DNA of 12,772 nucleotides from CAYSPU01 sp964432995 (GTDB lineage: Bacteria > Verrucomicrobiota > Verrucomicrobiia > Limisphaerales > JAHDYP01), in assembly GCA_964432995.1 (NCBI GenBank), contig CAYSPU010000176.1, positions 1-12,772 of the forward strand. The letters run 5' to 3'. The translations under genes and the position numbers were made by a program. The notes below the pieces were generated by a model. The model saw only the letters and a list, made by a program, of their open reading frames with translations. It was not told the DNA's origin and did not search any database. This document shows, one piece after another, positions 1 to 5,654 of the stretch (its first letter is position 1; each line of letters opens with the position of its first letter).

Positions 1-1564
1 CGCTGATCTCGTTCGTGAGGTAGTAGACATCCGCCGTCTCCAGGTAATAGGCGGCCGGCAGCCAGGAGTTCCCCTGGTCAATCGAGTATTCGACGGCCGC
101 AATGCTGTCCTGGTTCTGTTCCCAGAGGCTGTGGAAGGCGAGGTGGATGTTCGTCTGGCCGACCAGATTGAAGTCGGGCGAGAACAGATACTGCACCTGG
201 CTCATTCCATTGCGGTAACCGGAGTTGGCGAAGGCGAAGCGGCCGTCGGCCAGCGGTTTGCCGTAGATCCGACCGTCCTTCACCACGAAGGGGTTGATCG
301 ACAGCACGCGATGGTAGTCCTCGTCCCAAGTGTGGTCATCCGGGTTGCTGTAGGTGACAAACGACCCGCGGAAACGATCGGCCGCCACCACCGTCCAGCG
401 CGCATAGCTGGCGGAGTCGAGATTCCCGAGGTCGCATTCGGGGTTCGTGGTTTCGGTGTAATTCTTCTCCGTCCAACCGGTCGGCAGCGAGTCTTCCGCC
501 GTCGAATCGAAGTCCTCGAAGTAGAGCGGCGTTGGCAGGAGGATATTCGTGTAGGCCCCGACTTGGACGGTGATGTCGCTGAGGTGATTGGAGGCGGCGG
601 TGTCCAGGAAGGTGAGATGATACGTGTGCGAGGAGAGCGCCGGGTAGAGGTTGGCGTTGGTGTAGCTGACGGTGACCAACGCGTCCTCCAAGGTGACCGC
701 GGGGGTCACGGGCGCGGCGTCCACTTGGAGTTGAATGGTATCCACGCGGACGCTGGCGGTGCCGTTGGTGATACGGGCCATGTACTCGATCACGGGCGGC
801 AAGTTGGTGGTCTGGTCGGACGGCTGGAGCGAGAGGATGCGGACCTGACCGGTTGCTTCGACGACGCGAAACGGCTCGCTGGCCAGCACCTCGTAGCTGT
901 CGTCGAGGAAGAAGTGGACCGCGTAGTTGCCGGGGGTGGGCAGCCCGGCGGGGAACGTCACGGTCCCGTCGGTGAGTGCCGCCGTTCCATTCCTGGTGCC
1001 GTCCACGTAGAACCAATCGAGCGCGGGCGAGGTGCTGCTGGGAACCGCCCCCTCCGCGTAGAGACCGATCCAGTCCTTCGCGTAGCCGAGGCCGTTGGTG
1101 AAGGTGACGGAGATCGCCTCCCCGGGGGCGTAGATCGGTTTGCCGGTGCGGACCAGGGTGGTTCCCGCATCAACCACTTCGAAGGTGGTCTGGGCCAGGA
1201 CGGTGTAGCCGTCATCCTGGAGAAGGAAAGCCACCCAGATCCCGGCCGAGGCCAGGCCGCCGTCGAAGGTGACGGTGCCTTCCTTCAGCCCGATCGAGGC
1301 GGTCTGGGTGCCGCCGACGTAGTACCAGCGAGTGGAAGGGGGGTTGCCCGAGGGCACGATGCCTTCCGGGTAGATGCCGATCCAGTCCCGGGGATTGCCG
1401 GGGCCTCCGGCGAACGTCACCTGAATGTCTTCCTGAATCAGATAGGTGGCGTGGTCGGTGAGCACCGTAGGCGTCTGCGCGTGCAGGACCACGCCGGAGA
1501 CGGTCAGGGCGAGAAGGAAGCCGAGGCGGGAGGAGAACTGGTGGAGGCAATCGAGCGTTTTCAT
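1..1564 (-). CDS. Exported surface protein with two tandem DWIG(I/L)Y modules and a choice-of-anchor-J-like region (C-terminus beyond window)
   Basis: The frame is open from the ATG at 1564 to the window edge (521 codons, no stop seen), so the C-terminus is missing. Residues 1-30 look like a Sec signal peptide: MKTL start, hydrophobic core about 14-27, likely cleavage near LHA-Q. Residues about 33-133 and 134-237 are two copies of one module. Each carries DWIGIYPEG or DWIGLYAEG, an aromatic strand (RWYYVGGT, DWFYVDGT), a G-T-V-T-F strand and a closing EVVDA or RVVEA. They resemble the Ig/SKICH-like beta domains of secreted bacterial proteins. Residues about 238-340 look like another beta domain. 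From about 347, LYFEDFDS followed by LPTGWT matches the start of choice-of-anchor-J (cleaved-adhesin-like) domains, a lectin-like sandwich. The role is probably extracellular, perhaps carrying a sorting tag or an enzyme domain in the missing part. The ligand is unknown. It lies 74 bp downstream of the Smr-domain gene on the same strand. Confidence 0.85.
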   Translation of the reverse strand, partial: MKTLDCLHQFSSRLGFLLALTVSGVVLHAQTPTVLTDHATYLIQEDIQVTFAGGPGNPRDWIGIYPEGIVPSGNPPSTRWYYVGGTQTASIGLKEGTVTFDGGLASAGIWVAFLLQDDGYTVLAQTTFEVVDAGTTLVRTGKPIYAPGEAISVTFTNGLGYAKDWIGLYAEGAVPSSTSPALDWFYVDGTRNGTAALTDGTVTFPAGLPTPGNYAVHFFLDDSYEVLASEPFRVVEATGQVRILSLQPSDQTTNLPPVIEYMARITNGTASVRVDTIQLQVDAAPVTPAVTLEDALVTVSYTNANLYPALSSHTYHLTFLDTAASNHLSDITVQVGAYTNILLPTPLYFEDFDSTAEDSLPTGWTEKNYTETTNPECDLGNLDSASYARWTVVAADRFRGSFVTYSNPDDHTWDEDYHRVLSINPFVVKDGRIYGKPLADGRFAFANSGYRNGMSQVQYLFSPDFNLVGQTNIHLAFHSLWEQNQDSIAAVEYSIDQGNSWLPAAYYLETADVYYLTNEIS

Positions 1565-1609
1565 GGATCAGGGATGAGTGCGCTGGGGAATGGATAGCCC
1601 AACAACGTT

Positions 1610-1638
1610 CGCCCGTCGAGCGCCGGCTGCGTCGGGCG
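1610..1638 (-). terminator. Weak inverted repeat just after the Smr-gene stop (possible terminator)
   Basis: CGCCCG at 1610-1615 and CGGGCG at 1633-1638 are complementary arms enclosing a 17-nt GC-rich loop, directly after the TGA at 1641-1639. No U-run follows on the minus strand. An intrinsic terminator is therefore only possible, and chance pairing in GC-rich DNA is a fair alternative. Confidence 0.22.
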
Positions 1639-1983
1639 TCATTTCAGCCAGAGGAGGGTAACGCCCTCGTTGGTCGCCACCAGGTCGGGGTCGCCACGCA
1701 GTTCGGGCACCATCTCGAGAAGTGCCAGCACGGCCGGGTTGAAGATCGTGAAGTCTTCGCCCGGGATGCAGTCGCGGATGACACCTTCCTTCTTGCGGAG
1801 CGCGAACGATTTTCGCAGGCCATGGTTCAGCGTGCCGCCGTGCCCGGAAGAACCGTAGCCGTGAATGATCTTCAAGACCCGGACTCCCTCGCGTTTTGCC
1901 CTCCGGATCTCCTCGATCACGAGGCGGCGCGCCTCCTCCAGCGAGGGCATCTCGGTTTCCACGTTGAAGGTTCTCACGACCAT
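1639..1983 (-). CDS. Small stand-alone Smr-domain protein
   Basis: This 114-residue protein is nearly all Smr domain, the module found at the C-terminus of MutS2 and as free-standing small proteins, where it has nicking nuclease or RNA endonuclease activity. Visible marks are the helix MPSLEEARRLVIEEIRRAK (about 12-30), the strand VRVLKIIHG and the signature H41-G-Y-G-S-S-G-H-G-G at 41-50. The more usual form is HGxGxGxLR, so the glycine loop here is slightly extended. I chose the ATG at 1983 because the domain begins right after it (VVRTFNVE). A GTG at 2058 in the same frame would add 25 arginine-rich residues that look unlike the family. No strong Shine-Dalgarno site precedes either start. 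The gene lies 102 bp after the pseudopilin gene. It is probably cytoplasmic and its substrate is unknown. Confidence 0.8.
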   Translation of the reverse strand: MVVRTFNVETEMPSLEEARRLVIEEIRRAKREGVRVLKIIHGYGSSGHGGTLNHGLRKSFALRKKEGVIRDCIPGEDFTIFNPAVLALLEMVPELRGDPDLVATNEGVTLLWLK

Positions 1984-2085
1984 CGGGATCCAGTCTCGCG
2001 ACGAGGAATGCGTGGCGGCGCGCCTCGGCCTGGCTTCCCGGCAAGGCGCATATTGCACGCGCTCGCCGCGTGTGAACCATGCGGG

Positions 2086-2958
2086 CTAAATCTTGCGCGT
2101 GGAACGTTCCATCAGCCAGAAGGCGTCCGGGTTGTTCGGCGATGGAATATTCAGATCCAGCTCGCCGCCCTTTTTGAGATTGGGCATGGTGCGCGCGTCC
2201 CGCCAGCGGCGGATCTCCGAGTGCCCATCGGTGAAGGCGATGCCGGCCGCGCTGCCGTGATAGCTCGCGGGGTAATCGACAATGACCCACTGCTGGGGCT
2301 TGTCCGGATAGCCGGTCATGCCCACGCACAGCTCGCCGTCGTTGATGCTGTCTTCGCGCTCATCCATCAGTGCCCAGGTCATCGTGGGACCGGGGTCCAC
2401 CAAGTCGCTCATCTTTTCGTAGACGCGGAATCCCGCCCCAAAGGCTTCCACGTCGGTTGAGTTCAGCCAGCCGTTCATCGCGATGCTGCGCACTCGAGGA
2501 TAGGTCTTGCCGCTGACCCGGACGGTGCTCTTGTCCGCGGGGCATCTCCAAATCGAGGGGCTGTTGGCGCCATAGGGCCACAGGATGCTCTTCTCGACAT
2601 CCTGGGTGACATCCCAGTTGGACCGATCCGTGGGGTTCGACATCGTCAACGAGCCGTGGATCCACTCCGCGGCGTTGCCCGGGTTGTAGGAATACGGCAG
2701 CTTGTCCCCGTTGTCCTCGATGTACAACCTCCAGGCCAGCATCATTTGGCGGCTGTTGTTCATGCACATGATGCCCTGAGCCTTTGCCTTGGACTTGGCC
2801 AGGGCGGGCAGGAGCATCCCCGCCAGGATGGCGATGATCGCGATCACCACCAGCAGCTCGATCAGGGTGAACCCAGGGACTCTTCCCCTTCTGCAGGAGA
2901 GATGCCCGGCGTGGAGGCGAGTGCAGCCCGCGTTCCCGGGTGATAGCCGAAAACCCAT
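2086..2958 (-). CDS. Type II secretion/type IV pilus-like pseudopilin with H-X9-DG C-terminal motif
   Basis: This 290-residue protein has the prepilin N-terminal signature G29/FTLIELLVVIAIIAILAG: cleavage after G29, F at +1, E at +5, then the hydrophobic helix about 30-52 ending in LLPAL. The 29-residue leader is long and basic (CRRGRVPG), as is common in Verrucomicrobiota. After the helix comes the usual KSKAKAQGIMCMNNSRQM stretch, then a globular domain with RCPADKS near 138-144. Near the C-terminus H234, nine residues and D244-G245 form the H-X9-DG motif of the large prepilin-type processing-associated family. Such proteins are processed by prepilin peptidase and inserted in the inner membrane. 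They occur in dozens of paralogs per genome, so the specific job cannot be inferred. The start is supported by GAAAGGA at 2964-2970. No assembly genes are in the window. Confidence 0.92.
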   Translation of the reverse strand: MGFRLSPGNAGCTRLHAGHLSCRRGRVPGFTLIELLVVIAIIAILAGMLLPALAKSKAKAQGIMCMNNSRQMMLAWRLYIEDNGDKLPYSYNPGNAAEWIHGSLTMSNPTDRSNWDVTQDVEKSILWPYGANSPSIWRCPADKSTVRVSGKTYPRVRSIAMNGWLNSTDVEAFGAGFRVYEKMSDLVDPGPTMTWALMDEREDSINDGELCVGMTGYPDKPQQWVIVDYPASYHGSAAGIAFTDGHSEIRRWRDARTMPNLKKGGELDLNIPSPNNPDAFWLMERSTRKI

Positions 2959-2963
2959 AAAAG

Positions 2964-2970
2964 TCCTTTC
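2964..2970 (-). promoter_or_regulatory. Shine-Dalgarno site of the pseudopilin gene
   Basis: Read on the minus strand this is GAAAGGA, ending 5 nt before the ATG at 2958. It is one of the clearest ribosome binding sites in the window and supports the long-leader start rather than a start nearer the hydrophobic helix. Confidence 0.7.
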
Positions 2971-3032
2971 GCTTCTCGATTCGAGGTAGTAGCGGCACCA
3001 TGCTCCGCCCGCCGGGAAACGGCAACCTCAAA

Positions 3033-3143
3033 TCAAGTCCTCGAAACGGTCCGGTTCGATGGTCGTTGGCGTTCGGCGTCGTTCGCGAGAGTCGCGCCCG
3101 CCAGCACGACGGCCAGCAGCGCACTGACTGGTATCGCACGCAT
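3033..3143 (-). CDS. Possible 36-residue secreted peptide
   Basis: This short frame begins with ATG at 3143 and ends with TGA at 3033. The first 20 residues, MRAIPVSALLAVVLAGATLA, are a textbook Sec signal peptide: one Arg, a hydrophobic core, and A-T-L-A before the predicted cut. They are followed by only 16 polar, basic residues (NDAERQRPSNRTVSRT). GAGAGG lies 6 nt upstream, a better ribosome site than most genes here have. The frame sits 35 bp after the C_GCAxxG lipoprotein gene, in the same direction, and before the pseudopilin gene. It may be a real small exported peptide or the remnant of a longer secreted protein cut short. I see no continuation in the other two minus frames. I do not recognise a family. 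Confidence 0.4.
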   Translation of the reverse strand: MRAIPVSALLAVVLAGATLANDAERQRPSNRTVSRT

Positions 3144-3149
3144 CACGGA

Positions 3150-3155
3150 CCTCTC
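3150..3155 (-). promoter_or_regulatory. Shine-Dalgarno-like site of the small secreted frame
   Basis: GAGAGG on the minus strand, with a 6-nt spacer to the ATG at 3143. Together with the signal-peptide-like sequence it is the main reason to take the 36-codon frame seriously. Confidence 0.45.
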
Positions 3156-3178
3156 GGTTCGGGCACAGGTCGAGATGG

Positions 3179-3871
3179 TCAAGCGCCACCTGTCCTCTCG
3201 GTTTTCTTCTCCAGGATGATGTCCGTGGCGAGGCGCACCGCGGTCTGGACCACGCGCGTGCACTTGGCGGTGGCGCCGGCCTCCTGGAACTTCCCGAGGT
3301 CGACGGGGTCCGCCAGGTTGTAGCGTTGTCCGAACATCTTTTCCACGATATCAGCGCATTGCGTGCTGCCCATCTCCGCCTTGAAGCGGTCGCAAAAAGC
3401 GCGGGCGGGGATGAGACAGTCCCGCCAGCCCGCCCAGTCGTTGAGCCGCTCGCGCCCGAACACGTAGCCGATCGTCAGCAACGCGCCGATGACCGCGCCG
3501 CAGGTCTCGCCGCGCTCGGCAATCCCCGGCATGGGGGTCAACGCCTTCACCAGCGAGGCGTCGCCGACGCCAAACGTCTCGTGGAGCGCCAGGTAAGTGG
3601 TTTGGGCGCAATTGTGACACAGGCGCATGTAGTACTCGGCCTTCCCTTCGGCCAGCGACAGCACCGCTTCCTTGGATAGCCCCGCGATCGGGGATTTCGG
3701 CGGTGGCGGGGAGGCGGCCGTCCCCGGCGCCGCTGTGGGGGCCTCCGGTGGTTTCTGTTCGGCGCCGCAACTCGAGAGCACGGTCGTGGCGGCGGTGGCA
3801 GCGGCTGCGTGGACAAACGCGCGGCGGCTCAACGGCCCGCGCCCGGTGTTCAGCGATGCGGTCTTCGACAT
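3179..3871 (-). CDS. Tat-exported lipoprotein of the C_GCAxxG_C_C family
   Basis: The 230-residue product starts MSKTASLNTGRG and then has a twin-arginine segment S-R16-R17-A-F-V followed by an Ala/Thr-rich hydrophobic stretch and VLSSC35-G, a plausible lipobox. Residues about 40-60 are a Pro/Ala-rich linker. The body carries C85-H-N-C88-A-Q, G121-E-T-C124-G-A-V-I-G-A-L-L, then C152, C160, C172 and C204. GETCGAVIGALLTIGYVFG is the hallmark of the C_GCAxxG_C_C family, in which conserved cysteines are thought to bind a metal or cluster or do redox chemistry. Tat export would fit folding with a cofactor before transport. I chose the ATG at 3871, not the one at 3925, because the Tat motif then lies at a normal distance and GGGAAG lies just upstream. 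It is 208 bp downstream of the binding-protein gene and probably has its own promoter. Confidence 0.82.
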   Translation of the reverse strand: MSKTASLNTGRGPLSRRAFVHAAAATAATTVLSSCGAEQKPPEAPTAAPGTAASPPPPKSPIAGLSKEAVLSLAEGKAEYYMRLCHNCAQTTYLALHETFGVGDASLVKALTPMPGIAERGETCGAVIGALLTIGYVFGRERLNDWAGWRDCLIPARAFCDRFKAEMGSTQCADIVEKMFGQRYNLADPVDLGKFQEAGATAKCTRVVQTAVRLATDIILEKKTERTGGA

Positions 3872-4016
3872 AGCTTCCCGATCTCTTGCCTGAGTGCATC
3901 TGTACTCAACACCGCCAGGATACAACCAAAAAGGCGGGCGCGTCGGGCGTCACTCCCGCTCGTTGTCGAAGCCGTGGCCAACTCGGGCACCGGATCTGGC
4001 CTGGGACTGGCTGAGC

Positions 4017-4036
4017 TCCACCTGTTCTGCGGTGGA
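4017..4036 (-). terminator. Small hairpin downstream of the last operon gene (possible terminator)
   Basis: TCCACC at 4017-4022 and GGTGGA at 4031-4036 pair perfectly around an 8-nt loop, about 45-60 nt after the stop codon at 4080 in the 208-bp gap before the next gene (3872-4079). No U-run follows. I see nothing else in that gap except room for the promoter of the C_GCAxxG gene, whose boxes I could not identify. Confidence 0.25.
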
Positions 4037-4079
4037 ACCGCGGATGGCGCCGATGGGCGCGGATGGGTGGGATTGGGCA

Positions 4080-5630
4080 TCATGGCTTCACGGTGCGATC
4101 GGCGGTCATCCTGATCCGAGACGAGTCCGGCGGCGGCACGACGACGTCGCCATTCTGGATTGTGGCCATGCCGATATTCGTCCTCGTGTTCTGGCCGGTG
4201 CCGTCGAAGTGGATCACACCAGCGAGGCCCGGCCAGGGAGAAAGGGCGATCAGCGCCTCGCGGATCCGAGCGCGGTTCGGTCCCGCGCGGCGGATGGCCT
4301 CGACCAGCAGCGTCGTGGCGTCGTAGGTCAGGACCGCCGCGTAGTCGGGAGCCCGATTGCGTTCCGCCTGGAAGAGGGCGGCGAAGCGAGCCGCCCGGGG
4401 ATCGGCGGGATCCATGGCGCAGAGCAAAGGGAAGCGAACGCCTTCGGCGGCGGGGCCGGCGAGTTCGCGGAAACGGCTGCGACCCATCGACTGTGTGCCG
4501 AAGATGACGCGTTCCGAGCTCCGAGCTTCGAGCTCCGAACTCCGACGGACAGCGCGGACGAGACGGGCCGAGTCTTCCACTCCTGCCAGGATGAGCACTG
4601 CCGCCGGCTGGATCTCGGCAAGCGCCTTCATCTGCTGGTCGAAGTCGGCGCTGCCCGGAGGGACATCGAAGCGGTAGTCCGGCAACCGGCCGCGCTGGGA
4701 GAACTCGCGCAACACTTCGCGCGTGAGCATCCGGGATTCGTGATCGGTACACGTCAACAGTACGCACGTGGTTCGGGATTTCGGATTTCCGTCTTCGGTC
4801 CTCCGCCCTCCGTCCTCCGCCCTCCGTCCTCCGCCCTCCGTCCTCTGCCCTCTGCCCTCTGCCCTCTGACTTCTGACTTCTGACTTCTGGCTTCTATCGG
4901 TTGGAAGCGCGGCGAGAACATCAGCGACGACCACGCGGGCGATGGCGGCGTCGGAGGGCGCGCAGGCGAACATCCAGGAAACACCGGCGAGGGTGACGGA
5001 AGGGTCGGTGGCGACGGGGCTGACGAGGGGGAGGTTGGCTTTGGCGGTGATCTGCTCGGCGAGATGGGTCGAGGCCGAGTCGACAGAGCCGATCAGGGCG
5101 AGGGGTTGTTCGTCGTAGACCATGCGGGTCAGTTGGGAGACGCCGGTGCCCCAGGGATTGACAGACCAGCGGGGTACGAGGCGAAAAGGCAACGGGGCTC
5201 GAAGCTCGGAGCTCGGAGCTCGGGTCAGGGAGCGGGGAGCGGGGAGCGGGGAGCTGGAGATCGGGAGTCCGGGGTCCGGAATCCCGGGAACAGGCTCGGT
5301 TGCCGCCGAGGCCTCATTGGCTTCGCGGAAGGCGAGGTTGGCGGCATGCCAAAGGTCGCCGCTCAACGGATCGGCGAGGTTGGTCGGACCGAACCACCCG
5401 ATCCGGATCTCGGTGAGGTTGGTGAAGTCGACGGAAGGGCCGTGGTAGCCAAGAGCGGTGTCGCGGAAGCGAAGAAAGGGGGCGGGCTCAGGCGCGGTCG
5501 TGGAATCCGGGGTCGCGCCGAAGGAAATGCAGAATGCAGAATGCAGAATGCAGAATAGGATCAGGCCAGGCGCCAGGGGAAAACGTCTGGTTGCCGGGCA
5601 GCGCTCACTCCGCATTCCACCATTCTTCAT
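4080..5630 (-). CDS. Periplasmic ligand-binding protein (Peripla_BP_6 type) interrupted in frame by heptad-repeat segments
   Basis: The 516-residue product is a divergent paralog of the gene just upstream. Shared landmarks, in order, are RIGWFGPT (76-83), LAFREANEA (99-107), LALIGSVDSASTHLAEQITAKANLPLVSP (177-205), VLLTCTDHESR (290-300), AAVLILAGVEDSA (343-355), YDATTLLVEAIRRAGPNRARIREAL (436-460) and GLAGVIHFDGTG (468-479). They define the two-lobed fold that binds branched-chain amino acids, amides or urea. Residues about 116-146, 246-285 and 361-373 are low-complexity Arg/Ser/Glu/Pro segments encoded by 7-bp DNA repeats, at places where the paralog has short loops. The signal peptide (hydrophobic core about 20-38, LILFCILHSAFC) is itself partly built from a heptad repeat. 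The start lies in another array 24 bp after the upstream stop. M6 (5615) is an alternative start. No permease or ATPase gene is nearby. The insertions may leave it functional or decaying. Confidence 0.85.
   Translation of the reverse strand: MKNGGMRSERCPATRRFPLAPGLILFCILHSAFCISFGATPDSTTAPEPAPFLRFRDTALGYHGPSVDFTNLTEIRIGWFGPTNLADPLSGDLWHAANLAFREANEASAATEPVPGIPDPGLPISSSPLPAPRSLTRAPSSELRAPLPFRLVPRWSVNPWGTGVSQLTRMVYDEQPLALIGSVDSASTHLAEQITAKANLPLVSPVATDPSVTLAGVSWMFACAPSDAAIARVVVADVLAALPTDRSQKSEVRSQRAEGRGQRTEGGGRRAEDGGRRTEDGNPKSRTTCVLLTCTDHESRMLTREVLREFSQRGRLPDYRFDVPPGSADFDQQMKALAEIQPAAVLILAGVEDSARLVRAVRRSSELEARSSERVIFGTQSMGRSRFRELAGPAAEGVRFPLLCAMDPADPRAARFAALFQAERNRAPDYAAVLTYDATTLLVEAIRRAGPNRARIREALIALSPWPGLAGVIHFDGTGQNTRTNIGMATIQNGDVVVPPPDSSRIRMTADRTVKP
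4514..4548. repeat. Heptad array 1 (about 5 units)
   Basis: Five consecutive 7-bp units on the plus strand: CCGAGCT, CCGAGCT, TCGAGCT, CCGAACT, then a diverged CCGACGG. Read in the gene it encodes about residues 361-373 (SSELEARSSE) between the helix LVRAVR and the strand VIFGTQ of the binding protein. Confidence 0.85.
4777..4895. repeat. Heptad array 2 (17 units, 119 bp)
   Basis: Seventeen uninterrupted 7-bp units on the plus strand grade from GATTTCG and GATTTCC through alternating GTCCTCC/GCCCTCC to GCCCTCT (3 copies), GACTTCT (3 copies) and GGCTTCT. The shared pattern is G-N-Y-Y-T-Y-Y, so the coding strand is purine-rich. Three units make seven codons. The protein therefore repeats every 7 residues (pattern S/T/A-E-x-R/G-x-Q/R-R/K) across residues about 246-285. 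Confidence 0.93.
5194..5284. repeat. Heptad array 3 (13 units, 91 bp)
   Basis: Thirteen consecutive 7-bp units on the plus strand: GGGGCTC, GAAGCTC, GGAGCTC twice, GGGTCAG, GGAGCGG three times, GGAGCTG, GAGATCG, GGAGTCC, GGGGTCC and GGAATCC. It encodes the Pro/Ser/Leu/Arg-rich residues about 116-146 of the binding protein, between REANEA and LPFRLVP. Confidence 0.9.
5526..5556. repeat. Heptad array 4 (4 perfect units) encoding the signal-peptide core
   Basis: Four perfect AATGCAG units plus AAT on the plus strand. On the coding strand this reads GCATTCT-type units and specifies about residues 25-35 (LFCILHSAFC), the hydrophobic core of the signal peptide. It is the least degenerate array in the window. 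Confidence 0.93.
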
Positions 5631-5654
5631 TCCTCATTCTGCATTCTGCATTGT
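5613..5654. repeat. Heptad array 5 (6 units) carrying the start codon
   Basis: Six 7-bp units on the plus strand: CATTCCA, CCATTCT, TCATTCC, TCATTCT, GCATTCT, GCATTGT. On the minus strand most units contain ATG, spaced 7 bp apart and so falling in all three frames, with purine-rich sequence between them. The start codon at 5630 lies inside the array, directly preceded by GAGGA. The array begins 1 nt after the stop codon of the upstream gene (5657-5655). Confidence 0.9.

Noticed and set aside
131..1597. Long open frame on the plus strand (about 488 codons) opposite the surface-protein gene
   Set aside because: It is the exact codon-register antisense of the real gene in GC-rich DNA. The translation is low in hydrophobic order and matches no family, while the minus frame shows clear domains.
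2975..2985. Short palindrome CTCGATTCGAG upstream of the pseudopilin gene considered as an operator
   Set aside because: Five-bp arms with a 1-nt centre, single copy and no recognised regulator. Too weak to call.
1629..3952. Shared 13-mer GCGTCGGGCGTCA at 1629-1641 and 3940-3952
   Set aside because: A chance match of this length is expected in about 12 kb of GC-rich DNA. One copy overlaps a stop codon and no flanking similarity exists.
4777..4895. Array 2 considered as a triplex-forming polypurine mirror repeat
   Set aside because: A guanine interrupts the pyrimidine strand in every unit and the units are not mirror-symmetric.
4080..5630. Second binding-protein gene considered as a pseudogene because of its repeats
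   Set aside because: The frame is intact over 516 codons and the core landmarks of the fold are kept on both sides of every repeat, so decay is not shown.
4514..5654. Repeats considered as a CRISPR array
   Set aside because: Units are 7 bp and contiguous, with no spacers, and they are translated as part of a gene.
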